Source: Andrena cerasifolii (Eukaryota > Arthropoda > Insecta > Hymenoptera > Andrenidae). From it: 64,000 nt of DNA. The notes under the pieces were generated by a model. The model had not been told where the DNA came from. It saw only the letters and a list, made by a program, of their open reading frames with translations, and did no database searches. Shown piece by piece: positions 52,150 through 64,000 of the stretch (its first letter is position 1; each line of letters begins with the position of its first letter). Both the position numbers and the translations under genes were made by a program. The stretch covers positions 9,176,001 through 9,240,000 of the forward strand of contig NC_135121.1 of the NCBI RefSeq assembly GCF_050908995.1. The letters run 5' to 3'.

Positions 52150-54122
52150 CGCCAAGAAGGCCTCGAGTACGGTTCGAACGAGGACGATCCCGAATGAGGG
52201 GAGCCTTGATAAACCCGACGCACTTTGTTTCTGTTTTCTTGCGAGAATCGTAAGCTGTACGGAGAGGAGGGAACCATGACGCGAAAGGAAGCTTCGAATT
52301 CTTTGTTTCTCTCTTCTACATCACCAGTTGCCATATAACTATATCGACTATCGAACGTTCATCTTTGTTGGGCAGTATTAAAGGAGACATCCCATCCGCC
52401 TCGTTGCAACGAGAATTTGCCTTTCATTCTTTCTTCTTTTACATTGCCTGTGGCGATCGTGCGCGCTCCCGTCCGGTCTGGGACGACCGACGGGCCCAAC
52501 GAGCTCGTAAATGCATTTCTCCGGCGTATCGGAACGATTTTGTCTGTACACGTATTTTTCTTTTTTTGTTTTTGTAAAGAGGGGGAAGGAACGATAGAAT
52601 AAAAGGATGGTCGTTGCGTTGGTGTTGATTGTATCTGGTGAACGATCACGAAGCGAGGGGACCCACGGAATTGGTTACCGTTATCATGAGATTCTGGTAA
52701 CTTCTGCCTTAAATCACGTTTTTCCAATGGAGGAGGTCGCGTCGAGAGATACAGTATTGCGCCTGTCATGGATTCGATCCATCCAGTAAGAGCTGTTTAT
52801 ATTTTTACAATCGCCGCGGAGTAAATTTCGATTTGTATCGAGCCTACAAGAAGGGAGCTTTCTTCTTACTGCGCTAGGGGGCGAAGAAAAAGAAAACAAA
52901 CACACACACACACACGTACACACACACATACAAGGAGTGCGAAACATTTGTTTGCATCTTAACGATTATAGTCGCGGATTAAGAGAAAAGTATCTGCATA
53001 CGCAAGGTGATATGTAATTGTATTTAACGTTTTACGTAAAACAAATTAGATTACGTAACGAGCATACAGAAGATTGTCATTTTGTTTTTTAAGTAATCGA
53101 ATTAAGAGGAAATTTTATACTATTAATTACGTAATACATCGGGCGGAGAATCCTGTGTAGAAATTCTAAGGCAATCGATTTTAACGCTCAAAAGATTTTT
53201 TAGATTAAGATTTATGACCGTGTTGTCTTTGAATTGCGCCTAACATCCCGATCGTGTGCCGCACAATTCAAAGGTAACCCATTAAAGCGGCTTAATGACG
53301 ATAGAAAGTAATATATATATATATTATGCGTATATAAATATATATTTTATTGAAGACTCCGCGAATGCTGGTCCGGCATTCGTTTCGCCTTTTCGAGTTC
53401 GTCCGAGCCGCTTTTACACGCATACGAGAGAGAAGATTTATGTGCAACTGACGTGTTTGCAAAAAGTCTCACCCCATAACATTTAATCCCTCCAATACAT
53501 ATAATATATTAGACACATACATATATTTTACTATGTATGACATTTTTGCATGATTTTAAGCAATATTAATATATTTATACGCGGCTACTGGTTGCGAGGC
53601 CGGTTTTCTGCGTTTCGATAATAAGACTTCTCTTCTTAATTAATTGTAGCTCGTTGCCGAGAAACTGTTTTATGGCCTGCTCGATACGAAAGCCGGCATC
53701 GCAATCAACAGCCGCGATCGTATAAGAAAAAGATTGTAACGCACCATTGATAATGCTGCAATATATTTTGATTAGATCGAAACGATTAAATGAGACCGAG
53801 GGACGTGTAATCGCCGAGAACAACAAATAACGATCTTCCAATCGAGTGGGAGGTCGTTAATTTTCTCGTAGCTTGTAAGTCGGAGCAACGATCGATTCTT
53901 CGGGAGTCAACTGAAACCGTTCAGTGAAACATGTGCAAGAAACTCGCGTTACGTTAGAACGATCGAAATTTGTATCTTTGTAAAATCGAACCGCTGATTT
54001 CTACATATAAACCATTTCGATGAAACTAACGATGAGGAGGTATATTGGTTTTTCAAACACATCATTCACGCTTTGTCCCTACTCTCACTGGCATTTATTT
54101 CGCAACAGTTTCAGCCAATCTT
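52150..54122. other. kay 3' untranslated region and short intergenic gap
   Basis: After the stop the sequence becomes AT-rich. Possible poly(A) signals include ATAAAA near 52600. Several ATTTA motifs (for example near 53020, 53482 and 53568) recall the AU-rich destabilising elements of fos mRNAs, but AT-rich DNA contains them by chance. A (CA)n run lies at 52900-52930 and a (TA)n run at 53310-53325. The 3' end of kay cannot be fixed by eye. mRRF2 ends at 54123 on the other strand, so the genes are convergent. Confidence 0.45.
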
Positions 54123-57100
54123 CTAACAAAAACCTGTGACCCTCTTAATAGTTTCTGCTTCGTTCACAGGATCCATTCGCCTGTAGTGATCGAACTCTAA
54201 CGAAATCGTTGCATGACCCGACGAAAGTATCCTTAGAGTTGTCGAGTATCCCAGCAGCTCAGCCAGCGGTGCGAAGCACCTGATCACCTGTTGGCATCGC
54301 GTAAATTCATGTTACACGGCCGTTATAGTTTTAGGAGATTTTATTTACCTTGCTCCGTCCACGCATGTCGATCTTTTGTATCTCTGCACGTCTCTTTGAA
54401 AGATCCGCGATGACGCCAGTCGAGTATTCGTTATCAACCACAATCTCCAGCTGCATTATCGGCTCCAGCAGCGCAATTGTGCTGGCCTGCATCAACTAAA
54501 CGTAATCGGACATTACGTTAATACTTATCATTCTCACTCACAAGGGATGATCCCGAACCCGGAAATTCATAAAGTTCTGAAACTTTGTGAATATGTAGGG
54601 GATTTCCTCTTGATTAAAAAGGAATTTTTGCTTGCTGCCCAAATTCACTCGAAGAGGGCGAAATTAACCCCTGAAAATTCGACTATTTTCTGATTTTGTG
54701 TTATAACTCGCGAACTGTAAGAGATAGAAAAACAGTTTCATGGCAAAAGTTACTTCTTTTAATTGGATCTATCATTTGGTAAAAAAAATTATTTTATAGT
54801 TCACGAGTTATAGCACAAAATAACTGGATTTTCAGGGGTCAATTACACCCCCTTAGAGTGAATTTGGGCAGCAAACAAAAATTGCGTTGCGATCAGCAGG
54901 AAATCCTCTACACATTCACGAAGTTTCAGAATTTTTTGAATTTCCGGATTCGGGAGCTTTCCTTTGTCAGCCGTTATTAGACTATAGTCTGAAAGAATCA
55001 AATGAGAAGGATAGAACATAGCTCCGAACGAACGAACTGTTCTTTCTTGCGTTGAAGTTTGCTGTATTCTGGAGCGACCAGGCCAGTGCGAAAACAAGCG
55101 AACAGAAAGATGTAAATCCCAAAGTGTAGATCCGCAGAAATATTCCTTGCATTTGCGAAATAACTTAATAATTTCATGATTTCTGGATATGTGTCCCTCC
55201 TCTGCAGCATCAGCGACAAACCGCTAGAATATTGGAGCAAACGGCAATCGCAATCGGGCCGCATTCGCAAGATCCTAGATTCGGATTTGCTGGAAAATGT
55301 ACGTTTATAAGGTTAAACGGAAGATGAATCCATTCCAGCCAGTTCTAACCGATTCCTCTGCCGAACGATCGACAGGTTATCGAAATACAGGACTTCGAGC
55401 AACCCAATGGCTTTGGCACCTCTATCCTATGCCCATCCGATACGTCCCAATTCCTTAATATCGAACTACCGATCCTAGTCGTGGTCATAAAGAATCTAAA
55501 CCTGCAGTGCCGGCTACAAGTGCAGGTAACTGTTGATTAATCCACCACCTGCTCGCGCATAGTTCCCATTAATTTCATCTTAATCTGCGACCTCCATCGA
55601 CCTAGGTGTTGGATACCCAGAATTGCCCGCATCACTTCCAATTCTCCAACTCCGAGTGTGAGAAGCAGAATTCCAAGGGCGTGATATGTCGCGTGAAGGT
55701 GCAGTTGGAGACAGGATGGAACAAGATAGAACTAAACCTGTTGCACCTGACGCAGGCCGCTTTTAAATGCCAGTACGCGGTCGTTCAGAGGCTGCAGGTG
55801 TGGGGGAACTGCCGTTTGCGCAGGGTCTACTTCATAGACAAGCACTATGGCAACGAGGAGATTTGCCCTGAACTGTACCAAGGGTTCCTTGACTCGTACA
55901 TGCTCAAGTGGGGCATTCATACCATCGACAAGTCAACGCAAACGAATACTAAAAGGAACAAGAGTAGACCGAGGGAGGGCCAGAGCGCGAAGGGTGGCCC
56001 GGCGAGGCAGCTGAGTGCTGACAATGTTGTAGCAGGTGGAACTGATCGCAGCGCTGCGAAGAATCCTGCTGCACGCAGGACGGTCGATGAGAATTTACTG
56101 AGAAACCTGCAGATTAAAACCGACATGCTGGTCAACGATTTCTTCAACAGGCAGTCCGCAAAGTCGCCGCGCGCTTTAGAGTTTAAGCAGCAAACAAAGT
56201 GGAAGCATTACGCTCTTCCAGTAATGAACGCTAAACCAAAGTCCTTCGGTTCGAGTGCTGTTTCTGAGGATGCGTTCAGGAGGATCAATATCCTTCGAAC
56301 GTTAACCGACACATACGTATCCAACGAGGAGAAGCGTAAAGAAGAGAACGCGGTGAAGGATATACAGGAGAACTGGAGGCAGAGGTACTTCCACCAAGTG
56401 CAGTCACTGAAGGATAGGGATTCCTCCGCACAGAGCATGACCAGGACGATGTTGGAACGCAAGCCAAAATCTATGTTGGTACTATCTGAAAGGAAATATA
56501 GCAGTGGGAAGTGATAGCCTTTAGGAGCAAGGAAGGCCACCGAGCGCAATGAAAGCAACACGGCTATCAATTAGCTACTAGCTCGTTGGTAGAAATGTGA
56601 AGTAACGAATTTTAATATACTTTTCAATATATCATTGAACCTTCAAGCCCATACCTTCTTAATGCTCTGTGCAACAGTGGCAGTAACTATCGTCGGAGAT
56701 GTTCCAGGCCCCCATTCCAGCCAATGCAATTTCACGCCCATATTTATCACTGGGTAACTCAATTTCGGGCCATGTAAGAGAACCGACTGTACGCCAGCGT
56801 TAACCGCCTTCATCATTTTCAATGGTATAGCATCGATATTCGCGCTATGGTCAGGCGACCTGTCCAGTAGTAAGCTCTGGCTTCCGTGATAGTCTGGTAT
56901 CAACGACATGGTTACCGTAACGACGTAGGTACTCTTTCCCATTTTATACTCGGACGTGAAAGTGTCTGTGATAGGATTCGTTACTGTCTCCCTGTAAGCA
57001 ATTTGCAAGGGGCCCAACTCGGCGTCGATTTTGTATTCTGATTTGATTCTGTCTTTGATGATCTCAATGTGCAATTCACCCATGCCGGCGAGTACAGTCT

Positions 57101-58668
57101 GGCCGCTTTCACTGTCTTGTATCACTCTTAAACTAGGGTCTTCTCTTTCCAGTTGCTGAAGAGCAGTCTCGAAAGCCGCCTGAGCGGAGAGAGACGGTGC
57201 TTCTATCGAGCAGAAAAACACTGGCTCTAATATCCTTGAATTTGACGCGAAGAAGTTTGCCACGTCTTCCGGGCTAATGTCTTCCCGTGACTCTAGGTCT
57301 TTCCTTGCACTACTGGCTACTGCCGCCGTTGTCGTCACTAAGTCACCAGTCACGGTAGACTTTAGCCCCGTGACTGCTACTATGTTACCGTCACCGATGT
57401 TAGACACCTCGTGGTAATCATCCGCACAGGCAATGTATAATTTGCCGGCGTGTTCCGCTATCTCTTTGCGAATGTTGTAAAGCTTCGCACCTTTCTCCAT
57501 CCGACCTGTGTAAACTCTGAAGAAGGTGATAGGTCCTCTTATCTTGTCGTGGACAACTTTAAATGCTCTCGCGGATAGTTTCTTGCTAAAAGGGCGATAA
57601 TACTTCATGTGTTTATTTCGATCAGGCGATGGTAAGTAGAGGAGAACGCTATCCATTAGAGGCTGTACCCCTATGTTTTTGTAAGAGCTACCCAACAGCA
57701 CAGGAACGCCTTTCCTGCTTATCGTACTTCTATATAAAGAGTCGTGCAATGTTTGCGGAGTAATCGCATCTAAAGATTCTTGCTCGATGATTACATCAGC
57801 CAGTATATCGTCCATATTAGAGAGTTTGTCGGTTAAATCTCTGCGTTTTTCAAGCGCCAACTCCCACAGGCTTTTATCCTCTTCCTCGGATAATTTCGAT
57901 CTTGCAAACCTCATGCCCATATTCTTCCCATCGAAGATCAGCTTTTCTAAGGAAACCACATCCACGATGCCCGTCAACGTCCCCGTTTCTTTGATAGGGA
58001 ACTGCGTAGGCAACGCTTCCACATTCAGCTTGGATTCGATGGACTTTACATTAGCATCAAAATTTGCGCCGGGCCTGTCCATTTTGTTTACATAAATAAT
58101 TCTAGGTATGTCGTACTTGTCGGCTTGTCTACAAACCGTTAGTGTCTGGGCCTCTACACCTGCGGAACCATCAAGTATAACTATAGCACCGTCCAACACC
58201 CTTAAAGTTTGCTCTACCTCCATGGTGAAGTCGATATGTCCCGGTGTGTCGATTAAGTTAACACGGTGATTCTTCCAGTCAAACGTCACCGCAGCGGAGG
58301 TAATTGTAATGCCGCGTTGCCGCTCTTGATCCATGTAATCCGTTACCGTGTTTCCATGATGGACCTCGCCCATAGATTTAATCAGACCAGAATAGTATAA
58401 CATTCTCTCAGTGGTGGTGGTCTTCCCTGAAAGATCATCGTGCGGATTGTGAATCGTTCCTGTCTGCGACAGTGAAATGGTAATAGGTTATCTGAACGAT
58501 TAAATTGAAATTAGACAAACCGGCATCGATGTGCGCCAAAATCCCGATGTTGCGAATCTTTGCGGTCTCTTGTTCCTCATAGTTCCCCTTCGCAACTCTC
58601 GCACTATTTTGCGCGTATCGCTTCTGAAGCTGACTCCAAGAAGTTTTTATTAATCTACCTTTCAGCAT
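54123..58668 (-). CDS. mRRF2: Mitochondrial ribosome-recycling EF-G (mRRF2/GFM2)
   Basis: Complement join of 58521-58668, 56655-58426, 54349-54486 and 54123-54287: 740 aa, all junctions in frame. EF-G2mt uses GTP with the recycling factor to split mitochondrial ribosomes after termination. The first 28 residues are basic and amphipathic, like a mitochondrial presequence. The GTPase motifs are complete: G1 AHIDAGKTTTTE (about 46-57, split by intron 1), G2 RGITIT (about 87), G3 DTPGH (109-113), G4 NKMD (163-166). Domain II, domains III-IV and the EF-G C-terminal domain (LLEPIMQLEI, APLAELLGYSTTLR) follow. Sequence is closer to GFM2 than to EF-G1 by the ERMLYYSG and TSAAVTF stretches. The acceptor of exon 3 could also be three codons earlier (adding LMQ); the family alignment favours the one given. 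A 2.2-kb intron contains another gene on the opposite strand. Confidence 0.95.
54540..54967. mobile_element. ACAAGGG-type foldback element, copy 2, in the mRRF2 intron
   Basis: 428 bp, beginning ACAAGGGATGATCCCGAACC and ending CGGGAGCTTTCCTTTGT. The arms match those of the element at 40805-41238, including TTGGGCAGCAAACAAAAAT and the AGTGAATTTGGGC strings. It lies between exon 3 of mRRF2 and the start of the nested plus-strand gene. Confidence 0.8.
55176..56514 (+). CDS. CFAP20/Bug22-domain protein, nested in an mRRF2 intron
   Basis: Join 55176-55298, 55376-55525, 55606-56514: 393 aa, with all three exons in phase 0 and good junctions (AAT|GTACGT, GACAG|GTT, CAG|GTAACT, CCTAG|GTG). Residues about 3-190 follow CFAP20 (Bug22) through its length: SLLCSISDKPLEYW, LPILVVVIKNLNLQCRLQVQ, GWNKIELNLLHLT, NCRLRRVYFIDKHY. 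CFAP20 is a conserved axonemal protein of cilia and flagella. The remaining 200 residues are basic, of low complexity and then helical, and are not present in CFAP20, which is about 190 aa. The protein is therefore a divergent paralogue or a CFAP20-domain relative with a tail. The chosen ATG gives an N-terminus a few residues shorter than CFAP20; an in-frame stop lies just upstream. In insects a sperm-flagellum or sensory-cilium role is the likely one (inference). Confidence 0.85.
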
Positions 58669-58839
58669 GACTTCTAACCTAACGACGGGGATTCGAATTT
58701 CACCGTGCAGAACGGAACCGTGCGCGGAAACGATTTTTCCGGTTCAGATATTACCCGGCCGATTGGTTCGAATATTAAAACGATAGATTTGTAGAATTTG
58801 TGTATTTCGGAAACATTTATTACGCTCTTTATAAATGAT

Positions 58840-59653
58840 TTACTTATATCTAGCTTTAATGGTGGTTTCATCGTAATACGTATTAAATTTCTTCCATTTC
58901 CTCCTTCTGGAAGGATCGCAATAACTGTTCGCAGGAGCCATAGTTGGCATTAATCCTGAAAGGAACGATACATGGTTTACGTTATGTTTCTACGAGTAAC
59001 ACCTAGTCTCGTGATAAGATATAAATTATCATGAGAACAAAGCTACGAATAAATGCTACTACTCCATGCTACCAATCATTTATTAACCTGCTTTTTGTGC
59101 CATTTTGACCAATATGCTGATTCTCTCCTGCTGAGTTTCACAGAGCCCTGTAACTCTACGTGGTAATATACAACCATCCGACCTCAGGAACTGACTTAGA
59201 ATGAGAACGTCCTACGAACAATTTGAATTTACCAAAGAATAGAGTAATTCATAGAAATGTCGCAACATGTAATCCATACAGTAAGCTGTTATGCTCTTAC
59301 TGTGTGCTTAATATCAAGATTAGTGGAGCATATAGGGCAAGCCCCGTTTTTCAGCTTCAGCAGTCGGTCTTCGTTCTTATCCTTTTTGATCACTGCCTCG
59401 ATGACTAAAGTATTCCCATCTTTCTTCTCAATAACTGAAGAGGAAGACGTATGAAATAGAGCAAATCAAAAGGTGTAGGTTAGAACAGGTTTCACAAACG
59501 AACATGATTTAATGCAAATTTTGAATTGGAATTTATGTTCGACATTTTTTTCTCACTTTCTTTAAGTTGCCTTGATGCAGACAATGATATATTCCTATTA
59601 TGCCCTGGTATGGTTTTTCCGAAACATTTCACGATCCGATATATCGCAGCCAT
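58840..59653 (-). CDS. mRpS18A: Mitochondrial ribosomal protein S18A
   Basis: Complement join of 59557-59653, 59301-59434, 59088-59211 and 58840-58955: 156 aa, with phases agreeing at all three introns. S18A is one of three mitochondrial S18 paralogues; in animals it sits in the large subunit (also called mL66). The S18 core is clear: ACPICS (C65, C68), DVLILSQFLRSDGCILPRRV (C91) and TGLC (C101), the four cysteines that can hold a zinc ion. AQKAGLMPTMAP and the end WKKFNTYYDETTIK match the insect S18A type. The N-terminus is basic and serine-containing, as expected for mitochondrial import. Its stop lies 171 bp upstream of the mRRF2 start codon on the same strand, so the two may be closely linked in expression. 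Confidence 0.92.
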
Positions 59654-60409
59654 TTTCACGATACAGTATAAAATGGTTATGTTAGTTCAACACCGTATAA
59701 TGAACGTAATAATACTATTTATTTGCAATAGAGACTGTGGCCCGTTGCAGAGGCTGCAGAATTCATTATGCAATTATTTCCAATAATAAAACTGTTCGTT
59801 TATTGTAACAAGAAATTGTCTGGAAGTTCAGTATTTTATCTAAACAAACTTCGCGGGGTCAAAAATGGCGCCCCCAATTGAAAAACTTTTCTACTAACAT
59901 CCAGGGATCGGCTGACTTAAGCTACGCTGATGGAGGGGGAAACACCTACAGGGAGCGGTGGTAACGGGTAGGTGAACTGACGCCAGCGCGAAGGCAGCCA
60001 AGTGGCGACAACGCGAAGCGAATGTGACGTCTCATGCTTTACGTTGTTGCATGACCACGCGAACGTAGTCACAGAAATGTATATAATCGATAGGTAAATC
60101 AGGAGCGAAATTTGAAAACTGATGTTTGCGTATGATTGAGAAAGTAATATTAAGGATGCGCGATGCGGGTGGCATACGTGGGAAAGATGCATACAAAGAA
60201 ATTGAATATATTTTCTTTTCCTAAGAAAAGAAGAAATATTCAATTTCAATGTTTATCCTTCTATCTGCTGCATACGTGTCGCTGGCGCGACGATCCGTGG
60301 ACAGGTTTTAAAGTAAACGGTGCATTACACGTATACACATACCATACGTCCCGATTCACACCAATTCACACATTCACAGTTTAGTACGCACCTCATTGGT
60401 AGGAGGCGC
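59654..60409. other. Intergenic, no gene recognised
   Basis: This contains the presumed promoter side of mRpS18A. A near-perfect hairpin lies at about 60200-60247 (TTGAATATATTTTCTTTTCC against AAGAAATATTCAA). No coding segment is supported. Confidence 0.4.
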
Positions 60410-60630
60410 TACAAACTCTGCTTCAACTTTCGTAAGAGGGAAGCTTGGCCCCCCTGCGGTCACAGAACACTGGCACACGAGGAAGCACGTGGCGCGCCTT
60501 GGGGTCGTGTAGGGATTAAGGTGCTCTAGGTGCGGAGAGGACGACGAAACTCCTTTCCACTTAATGACGCAGTGTGAGGGAACGGCGGACCCGACACAGT
60601 TATTGCTGGGGACCTCCTAATTAAGACTGT
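60410..60630 (+). pseudogene. Non-LTR retrotransposon ORF2 tail fragment
   Basis: One reading frame with a single internal stop encodes TEHWHTRKHVARLG followed by CSRCGEDDETPFHLMTQCEG. The pattern TGHxxxxxHLxRLG…C..CGE.ET..H....C is the usual end of LINE ORF2 proteins with an RNase H domain (Jockey/I-type). The rest of the element is absent. Confidence 0.6.
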
Positions 60631-60857
60631 CAGTACGGGCTCGGACACAGTGGTTCAGCAGGACGGATTGTAAGTGCCTGAGAAATATACAGGGTGTACC
60701 AGAAAAACTGGAACCTCGGATTAACTCGTAGTATGAAGTTTTCGGAAAAAAGTTTTAGGGTTTGGAAAGAGGCATTTGATGATGACGTTAACCATAACCT
60801 AAGGGTCAAGTTAAGAGGTCAGTCCAAGGTTAACTTGATTTTTTTAATTAGAATATC

Positions 60858-61107
60858 CAGGGCCGGCGCGAGGATGATTGGTGCCCTTATCCAAGAAAAC
60901 TTTTGGCGCCCCCATTTTTTGCACCTGTTTTCTATTTAATATGTTTTGTCTTTACGAGGTACAATAAAAAGAAAATTACATTTACATTTTGTTTATGCGG
61001 GAGTTGGATTCCTTTATTTTTAAGCTTGCGTTATAGTTGTTTAGCGCCCCCTTCGGCTGGCGCCCTTATGCGGCGCGTAACTTGCATAATGGGTTCCGCC
61101 GGTCCTG
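60858..61107. mobile_element. hAT-like MITE with CAGGGCCGGC end
   Basis: A 250-bp segment begins CAGGGCCGGCGCG and ends GCCGGTCCTG, with short inverse termini. The flanking 8-mers AGAATATC and GGAACATC differ at two sites, as an aged target duplication would. Inner GGCGCCC strings also recur in inverse. Confidence 0.55.
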
Positions 61108-62542
61108 GGAACATCTATCTTCGGCATCCGAAATGAAAAGAACGGAAAATGTTACGTTTAAGTATGTGGTTTGATATTTAAGCCGTGTGTTTGATATTTA
61201 AAAACGGATGTTCGGTTTCAGTTTTTGAATACTACCCCTATATTATTACTACCCATGTACCAAATATGTGAATATTTTAAAAGAAATAAAATGATACATC
61301 GAAGTAGTAGAAATATTTATTTTTCTGTTAGATGACTTATTTTTCTCATACTACCAAAATATGAAAGTAAACTATTATAATACTGTTTTACGAACTAAAT
61401 AAATAATTTAAATATTTTTGCCTATTGTAAACTTTAATATTAGATAATAAAATACATCCTCTTTTAACATGGCAATAAACTACATTATTAGAATATTTAT
61501 TATTCGCAAATAATATTCGTATCTTTGTCATATCAAAAGGACTCGTTATCTTTGCTTTTTATACGTGTAAATTAACATGTTTGATAACTTAACGATGTAT
61601 AAACACTTATTTCTATATTTTACTTAGCAATATTATTTTTTTAATCGAATTATATACATATATGTAAATTATTGACGAATATATACATTCTTTGAGCAAT
61701 ATATATACATATATATATATATTTGTGGTAAGATATACAAAAAAAAAATCGACAGATAATGCCGATTTGATAGATCGAAAGTTACTGCACAGTCGAATAT
61801 CGTGAGATCGATGATTTCGATTAATCGATCGTGTGGAAGGAGGCAGTAAAAGAGGAACGTGCAGTGGTTCGCAAAGGTGTCGTGTATTTTTCTGCGAAAA
61901 ACCAATTAAAGCGGCGTAAAATCGGAGATGGTTGGTTCTGCGTAATTTGGACAAGAAAACCAAGCAGGAACCTCAGTTTCCTCTTTCTCGTAGAGTGATG
62001 TCGACCATACGGTGACGAGTCCAGCCAGATCGGCGGAAAACTACGTCACCAGTGACGGATTCCCCCGAAACTGGGACAAAGTGCAGTGTACTCTGGCATT
62101 GCGCTTTACCGGAATCTCTCTCACTCCATGTCCTAGTAGCCTCCCCCTCTTTTCCTCTCTCTCTTTCTTTCTCTTTCTCTTAGGATTGGCCAATCGTCTC
62201 GTCATCCTCGAACCCTCAATCGAAACTGACAGGTAAACATCGAGATTTTTCGTAAAGTAAATCACGTTACTTATTCGTTTCACCATTTCCCTAGAATATT
62301 TCCCAACGTGCTATTCGTTATTAACTGCTTTGATCTCCGTTAACAGCAGTAACGCTCAATTAACATAAACTATATGTTCCGCTGCTATAAACGTTTGCCA
62401 GTATTGCCCTCGTAGAATTATAAATTTACCAAGCGCGGAACGTTAACGTCGTAAGCAATAGAGATTCGTATTATACGTGAAAGGGGTGGAAGTCGAATTA
62501 CATTTCTTCGATACTGTAGGTAACCAACAACGAATGGTGCAG
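61108..62542. other. AT-rich intergenic DNA and probable leader of the zinc-finger gene
   Basis: Very AT-rich from 61140 to 61740, with a (TA)n run at about 61698-61725. From 61800 the composition is mixed. An untranslated first exon of the next gene should end somewhere before the acceptor at 62542. The region 61980-62100, with ATGTCGACC at 61997 followed soon by a stop, is a candidate, but I cannot fix it. Confidence 0.4.
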
Positions 62543-62576
62543 GTTCAACGACATAGTGTCTGGAGGGCTCGGTATC

Positions 62577-63441
62577 ATGTCAGATGGGGTTGATGCTGGC
62601 GGCGGGGAAAACGAGGTAGATTCTCATTCCTGTTCGCACGCCGATGTCGGGGAGTCTTCGAATCCAAGAGAAGAGGAGAATCTGGATCCGGACAACGAGG
62701 CTGCGTTGAACACCAATTATGACAGCGGCGACGGCGCCGTGCCCGCTTTTAGGTCCGTCTTGCTCATGTAACTAATTCGCTGTATTTAAAAGATCCCGAT
62801 AAACGTTTAGATAATCAAAGTCTTAAATAGCGTATCAAAGGATCCATAACGTGTGGACAGGTGTGAAAGGTGTGAAAACTATGAGACTATAAATAAGACA
62901 GCATTCTGCGCTCATCAGGACCAGTGTCTGGCCAACGCTGAGCCGGGAGAGAGCACAGAGAACATAGAAGCAGCTGACAATGACGGAGACGGAGATGAGA
63001 CCCATTCTGGAATTCGTTCTCACAGAAAAATGTTCGAATGCGACGTGTGCAATATGAAATTTTCTAATGGAGCTAACATGAGGCGGCACAAGGTGACGAA
63101 TTGACTTCGCGCATATTTCGAGCGATTTGAATTCACGAACGAAATTATAGAGGAGATTAAATTCTATTGCAGATGAGACATACCGGCGTGAAGCCTTACG
63201 AGTGTCGCGTGTGCCAGAAACGATTCTTTCGAAAGGATCACTTGGCAGAACACTTCACCACCCACTCTAAAACTCTGCCGTATCATTGTCCGATCTGTAA
63301 CCGAGGCTTTCAAAGGCAAATCGCGATGAGGGCCCACTTTCAGAACGAGCACGTAGGGCAGCACGATATGGTCAAGTCTTGCCCTCTGTGCAATTATCGT
63401 GCGGCAACTATGAAGTGCCTCAGGTTACATTTTTTCAACAG
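62577..63441 (+). CDS. C2H2 zinc-finger protein, 5' part (runs off the window)
   Basis: Join 62577-62752, 62861-63092, 63173-63441: 225 codons, ending in phase 2 at donor AACAG|GTTAAT. The start is the first ATG in an exon whose acceptor is at 62542; an in-frame stop lies before that exon. Residues 1-58 are acidic. A cysteine/histidine segment (C60-x2-C63 … C75, H77, C81) may be an atypical finger. Three regular fingers follow: C119/C122/H135/H139, C147/C150/H163/H167 with the TGVKPYE linker, and C175/C178/H191/H196. A fourth begins at C206/C209/H222 and would be completed by the next exon. It is a likely DNA-binding nuclear protein; I do not recognise the orthologue. No BTB or ZAD domain is visible in this part. 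Confidence 0.8.
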
Positions 63442-64000
63442 GTTAATATTTAATCGTTTCGACAATGCTGGGTCATTCCACCCGAAGTCGGACACTTTTC
63501 GGAGTAATATTTCGGATTTTCGTGCAACTCGGATATGTGCACCGCTAACCCTGTGTGGCCTTCAAAGTCACAGTATACCATATGGTTGATTTTGTCTTGA
63601 CACTCCATTTAAAAAACTGAAAGTCACCCTCGTTTCCAGGAAAATATTGCGAACACCAAAAATTGAGATACCGTATTATCTTGGATATAAAAAACAGTAA
63701 GAGTTTTCCTCCTTCAGTTTTTTTTTCAAATACTTAACATTTTCGAGAATCCTGCATAAGAATGTCAGGTATAGCCGTTTGGCCGCTGCGAGTATCGCAC
63801 GGCCCGACCAGTCGCGCTGGGCGGCGCAGCGTTCCATTCAATTAATTTTCATTTGGCCAATTTCAGAGTGTCCGTAAAGAGGACAAACAGGGCTATATCC
63901 TTCTATTTTACGAATGTTTAAAAAGGGGCCTTCAATTATAAAATTGCATTTGTTAAGAACAATTGCTAAATAAATGGTCAAATATTCGTTTTTATTGAGT
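63442..64000. other. Presumed intron of the zinc-finger gene
   Basis: No further coding segment is found before the window edge. The strings CTGGGTCATTCCACCCGA (63469) and a final AT-rich stretch look repeat-derived, but I cannot define ends. Confidence 0.4.

Overview
The window is nuclear DNA from an insect, most probably a hymenopteran (ant, bee or wasp). The evidence is intron-containing genes with GT/AG junctions and clear insect orthologues, very long introns, and many short DNA transposons. The hymenopteran assignment is an inference and is less certain than 'insect'. Most long open frames are chance open reading in GC-rich stretches; five protein-coding loci can be supported.

Layout. 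Positions 1 to about 17.6 kb hold no gene I can support, only repeats: a split 5S-rRNA-derived SINE, a Tc1 remnant, PIF/Harbinger-like and hAT-like MITEs, and a nest of foldback elements at 14.8-16.6 kb. From 18.0 to 52.1 kb the plus strand carries kayak (kay), the insect Fos orthologue. Two shared exons (50388-50825 and 51583-52149) encode the basic region, the leucine zipper and the C-terminus. Three candidate first exons, all ending in phase 0, lie far upstream at 18.0, 24.2 and 43.2 kb. The first two have promoter-like sequence with consensus CRE sites, and the second also has a TATA box 31 bases before an initiator. The introns are full of MITEs, foldback elements, a piggyBac remnant and an intact 5S-derived SINE.

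From 54.1 to 59.7 kb the minus strand carries two mitochondrial translation genes in tandem. mRpS18A (4 exons, 156 aa) is followed after 171 bp by mRRF2/GFM2 (4 exons, 740 aa), the ribosome-recycling EF-G. The large third intron of mRRF2 contains a complete three-exon gene on the opposite strand. It encodes a 393-aa protein with a CFAP20/Bug22-type ciliary domain. From about 62.5 kb to the window edge the plus strand carries the 5' part of a C2H2 zinc-finger gene of unknown identity.

The genes do not form one pathway. kay is an immediate-early type transcription factor whose layout suggests several separately controlled promoters, some possibly responsive to CREB or AP-1. mRpS18A and mRRF2 both serve mitochondrial protein synthesis. 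The most interesting structures are the nested ciliary gene, the three-promoter kay locus with CRE/AP-1 sites, the 5S-derived SINE with an insertion inside it, and a group of foldback elements that share ACAAGGG termini. All exon boundaries were read by eye from splice consensus and reading frame, not from transcripts.
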